Positions 61,897 to 64,000 of a stretch of 64,000 nucleotides of DNA are shown in pieces. Source of the DNA: Rhizobium bangladeshense. Lineage in GTDB: Bacteria > Pseudomonadota > Alphaproteobacteria > Rhizobiales > Rhizobiaceae. The stretch covers positions 62,001 to 126,000 of the forward strand of contig NZ_LYPL01000011.1 in assembly GCF_001662075.1 (NCBI RefSeq). Reading direction: 5' to 3'. A program made the translations under genes and the position numbers. The first letter of the stretch is position 1. Each line of letters begins with the position of its first letter. The notes under the pieces are model-generated. The model was not told where the DNA came from, did not search any database, and saw only the letters and a program-made list of their open reading frames with translations.

Positions 61897-62508
61897 ATGA
61901 AATCAAGAAACGGACCTCTGCGCGTCGGCATTGGCGGGCCGGTCGGCTCGGGTAAGACGGCGCTGACGGAAAAGCTCTGCAAAGCGATGCGCGACGACTA
62001 TTCCGTCGCCGTCGTCACCAACGACATCTATACGACCGAGGATGCCGAGGCGCTGGTGCGCATGCAGGCCTTGCCCTCGGAGCGGATCGTCGGCGTCGAA
62101 ACCGGCGGCTGCCCGCATACCGCCATCCGCGAGGATGCCACGATCAATCTGCAGGCGATCGCCGGCCTCAACGAGCGCATTCCCGATCTCGACGTCGTCT
62201 TCATCGAATCCGGCGGCGACAATCTGGCGGCGACCTTTTCGCCGGATCTTGCCGATATCACCATCTACGTGATCTCCGTCTGCCAGGGCGAGGAAATCCC
62301 GCGCAAGGGCGGGCCCGGCATCACCCGCTCAGATCTGCTTGTGATCAACAAAACGGATCTGGCGCCCTATGTCGGCGCCGATCTCGAGGTAATGGACCGG
62401 GATGCGACGCGCATGCGCGCGAGCCGCCCGTTTGTCTTCTCCGACATGAAGCGCGGCGACGGCATCAGTTCGATCGTCAATTTCCTCAGGGAGCAGGGCG
62501 GACTCTGA
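61897..62508 (+). CDS. ureG: Urease GTPase UreG
   Basis: A 203-residue SIMIBI GTPase driving nickel insertion. The P-loop GIGGPVGSGKTALTEKLCKA is followed by VVTNDIYTTEDAEAL, the nickel motif GVETGGCPHTAIRED, and the guanine motif LLVINKTDLAPYVGA. ATG 61897 follows GGAG at 9 bases; a GTG at 61888 is in frame but less likely. A strong terminator follows. Confidence 0.97.
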   Translation: MKSRNGPLRVGIGGPVGSGKTALTEKLCKAMRDDYSVAVVTNDIYTTEDAEALVRMQALPSERIVGVETGGCPHTAIREDATINLQAIAGLNERIPDLDVVFIESGGDNLAATFSPDLADITIYVISVCQGEEIPRKGGPGITRSDLLVINKTDLAPYVGADLEVMDRDATRMRASRPFVFSDMKRGDGISSIVNFLREQGGL

Positions 62509-62560
62509 GCGGTCAAGCCGCCGCCGGTCGAAACCACCGCCGGTAGCAAGATGCACAAAA

Positions 62561-62598
62561 CAAATGGGCCGGGAGATCGCTCCCGGCCCGTTTGCTTT
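62561..62598. terminator. Terminator between ureG and convergent RND permease
   Basis: GGGCCGGGAG (62566-62575) and CTCCCGGCCC (62580-62589) form a 10-base perfect stem around ATCG, extended by CAAA/TTTG, with TTTGCTTTT after it. It can act in both directions. Confidence 0.88.
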
Positions 62599-62612
62599 TC
62601 CTTGGGCTTTGC

Positions 62613-64000
62613 TCACTCCGCCGCAAACGGCGGTAGCCGGAGCACGTTGGTGTCGTTGCCTTTGACATTCTTGCGCTTGCCTTCCGGCTTTTCGATCGCC
62701 GTCAGGCGCTCGTCCAGCGCATCGATATCGCTGCGGTTCTCGCGGGTCACGCGGGTGAGATCCTCGGGCGATAGGGGCAGCTCCTCTTCGTCCTTCCTGC
62801 CGACCATGCGGCCGAACATCCATCCGAGCAGGCGGGAGAGATCGTCCATGATCAGGAAGAACGAGGGCACGACGACAAGCGAAAGCACCGTCGAGACGAT
62901 GATGCCGCCGATCACTGCGATCGCCATCGGCGCGCGGAACGAGCCGCCTTCACCGACGCCGAGCGCCGAAGGCAGCATGCCTGCCGACATGGCGATCGAG
63001 GTCATGATGATCGGCCGGGCGCGCTTGCGGCCGGCTTCGACCATGGCCTCGACGCGGGCCATGCCCTGATGGCGCATCTCGATGGCGAAATCGACGAGCA
63101 GGATGGCGTTCTTGGTGACGATACCCATCAGCATCAGAATGCCGATCATGACGGGCATGGACAGCGGATTGCTGGTGATGATCAGAGCTGCTGCGACGCC
63201 GCCGATGGCAAGCGGCAGCGAGAACAGGATGGTGAAGGGCTGGATGACGTCCTTGAAGAGGAGAATCAGCACCGTCAGCACCAGCAACAGGCCCATCAAC
63301 ATGGCGTTGACGAAGCTCTGCTGCATCTCGGTCTGCACCTTCGTATCGCCGCTTTCGGCAAGATGCACGGTGGCCGGAATGTTGGCCGCCTTGACGATCT
63401 CGCGGAAGCGGGCCGAGGCTGTGTCGAGCGCCACGCCCTGCGGCAGATCGGAGCCGATAGAGACGACACGGTTGCGGTTGTTGCGTTTGATCGAGCTTAC
63501 GCCTTCCGAATAGTCGATGTTGGCGACGCTCGATAGCGGAACGGTGCCGCCACTGGCGGTCTGGATCTTCAATGCGCGGATGGCTGCAAGGTCGCGGCGC
63601 ATGTCGACCGCCGCCTGGACCCTAATAGGGATCTGGCGATCGTCGAGCGAGATCTTGGCGAGCGCCGCGTCGACATCGCCGATGGTGGCAACGCGGATCG
63701 TCTCGGAAATCTGCTGCGGCGTGATGCCAAGGCGGGCAGCCTCGTCCTTGCGCGGGTAGACCTGCAGTTCCGGACGGGGCAGCGCGCCGTCGGCGCTGAC
63801 ATTGGCGAGCAACGGATCGGCGCGGAGCTTCGATTCCAAGATGCCGACCGCGTCGTTCAGGTCCTTTTCGTTCTTGGAAAGGAAATTGAAGGCGAGATCG
63901 CGTTCGCCGCGGTCGTTGAGCTTCAGGATATGAACGTCGGGAATGTCGCGCAGCTTGGCGAAGACTTCCTTTTCGATGTCCCATTGCGGACGTTCACGGC
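62613..64000 (-). CDS. RND efflux permease, HAE1 family (5' part outside window)
   Basis: The C-terminal 460 or so residues of a third RND transporter. LQVYPRKDEAARLGITPQQI, GSDLPQGVALDTASARFREI, TIPLSS-like GTVPLSSVANIDYSEG, MLMGIVTKNAILLVDFAIEM and GRKRARPIIMTSIAMSAGML are typical of HAE1 pumps. It has an extended charged cytoplasmic tail (about 65 residues, ENRSDIDALDERLTAIEKPE). The rest, including the first permease half, is beyond 64000, as would be any adaptor gene. Confidence 0.92.
   Translation of the reverse strand, partial: RERPQWDIEKEVFAKLRDIPDVHILKLNDRGERDLAFNFLSKNEKDLNDAVGILESKLRADPLLANVSADGALPRPELQVYPRKDEAARLGITPQQISETIRVATIGDVDAALAKISLDDRQIPIRVQAAVDMRRDLAAIRALKIQTASGGTVPLSSVANIDYSEGVSSIKRNNRNRVVSIGSDLPQGVALDTASARFREIVKAANIPATVHLAESGDTKVQTEMQQSFVNAMLMGLLLVLTVLILLFKDVIQPFTILFSLPLAIGGVAAALIITSNPLSMPVMIGILMLMGIVTKNAILLVDFAIEMRHQGMARVEAMVEAGRKRARPIIMTSIAMSAGMLPSALGVGEGGSFRAPMAIAVIGGIIVSTVLSLVVVPSFFLIMDDLSRLLGWMFGRMVGRKDEEELPLSPEDLTRVTRENRSDIDALDERLTAIEKPEGKRKNVKGNDTNVLRLPPFAAE

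Noticed and set aside
1..64000. tRNA, rRNA, CRISPR, IS elements or prophage
   Set aside because: No cloverleaf, rRNA-like stretch, regularly spaced repeats, transposase or phage genes were recognised by reading; a tool search would be needed to exclude small ones.

Overview
The window looks like a chromosomal segment of an alphaproteobacterium of the Rhizobium etli / R. leguminosarum group. The evidence is high G+C coding DNA, a complete CtrA-pathway cluster (chpT, a receiver protein, ctrA, a fliJ-like gene, sciP), a group-typical RpoH, a Bra/Liv amino-acid ABC operon in the order livH-M-G-F-DUF6867-livK, and an urt-ure urea gene block. The species assignment is inferred from remembered family and synteny patterns, not from a search.

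Layout. 1-9.7 kb is an efflux and regulator region: a leftward RND pump pair cut by the window edge, a CPA1 antiporter, a decayed marR-emrA-emrB locus, mpg, and a decayed lysR. It continues with an intact lysR divergent from an esterase-like gene and a second RND pump, which runs to 12.9 kb. 13-19 kb holds a D-xylonate dehydratase (xylD), a decayed PAS-domain gene, a GNAT enzyme, an EamA transporter and purA. 19-25.4 kb has a large one-TM protein of unknown function, rpoH, an RluD-type pseudouridine synthase, a small membrane protein and a SpoU methyltransferase. 25.4-32 kb has a coiled-coil membrane protein, an EipA-type (DUF1134) envelope protein and the CtrA module. 32.6-34.8 kb carries an ExoY-type sugar transferase and a CysQ-type phosphatase.

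The right half is about nitrogen. 35.3-40.8 kb is the amino-acid ABC operon. 41-45.4 kb encodes a two-component pair whose hybrid kinase begins with an NCS1 nucleobase/allantoin-type permease. A class A acid phosphatase follows. 47.7-53.9 kb is the urea ABC transporter urtABCDE, with an unknown gene between urtD and urtE. 54-62.5 kb is the urease operon ureD-A-B-C-E-F-G, interleaved with a DUF1272 protein, a LprI-like protein, a sialyltransferase-fold (GT29-like) protein, a DUF2459 protein and a diguanylate cyclase. A third RND permease runs off the right edge.

How they may work together. Urea is imported by UrtABCDE and hydrolysed by urease. The adjacent permease-kinase could sense a nitrogenous solute such as a nucleobase, allantoin or hydantoin, though that ligand is an inference. 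The CtrA cluster combines the master cell-cycle regulator, its phosphotransferase and its antagonist SciP. I saw no tRNA, rRNA, CRISPR array, insertion sequence or prophage genes. Mobile-like signals are limited to short palindromic intergenic repeats. Gene decay is concentrated at 3.9-6.2 kb and 15.0-15.6 kb.
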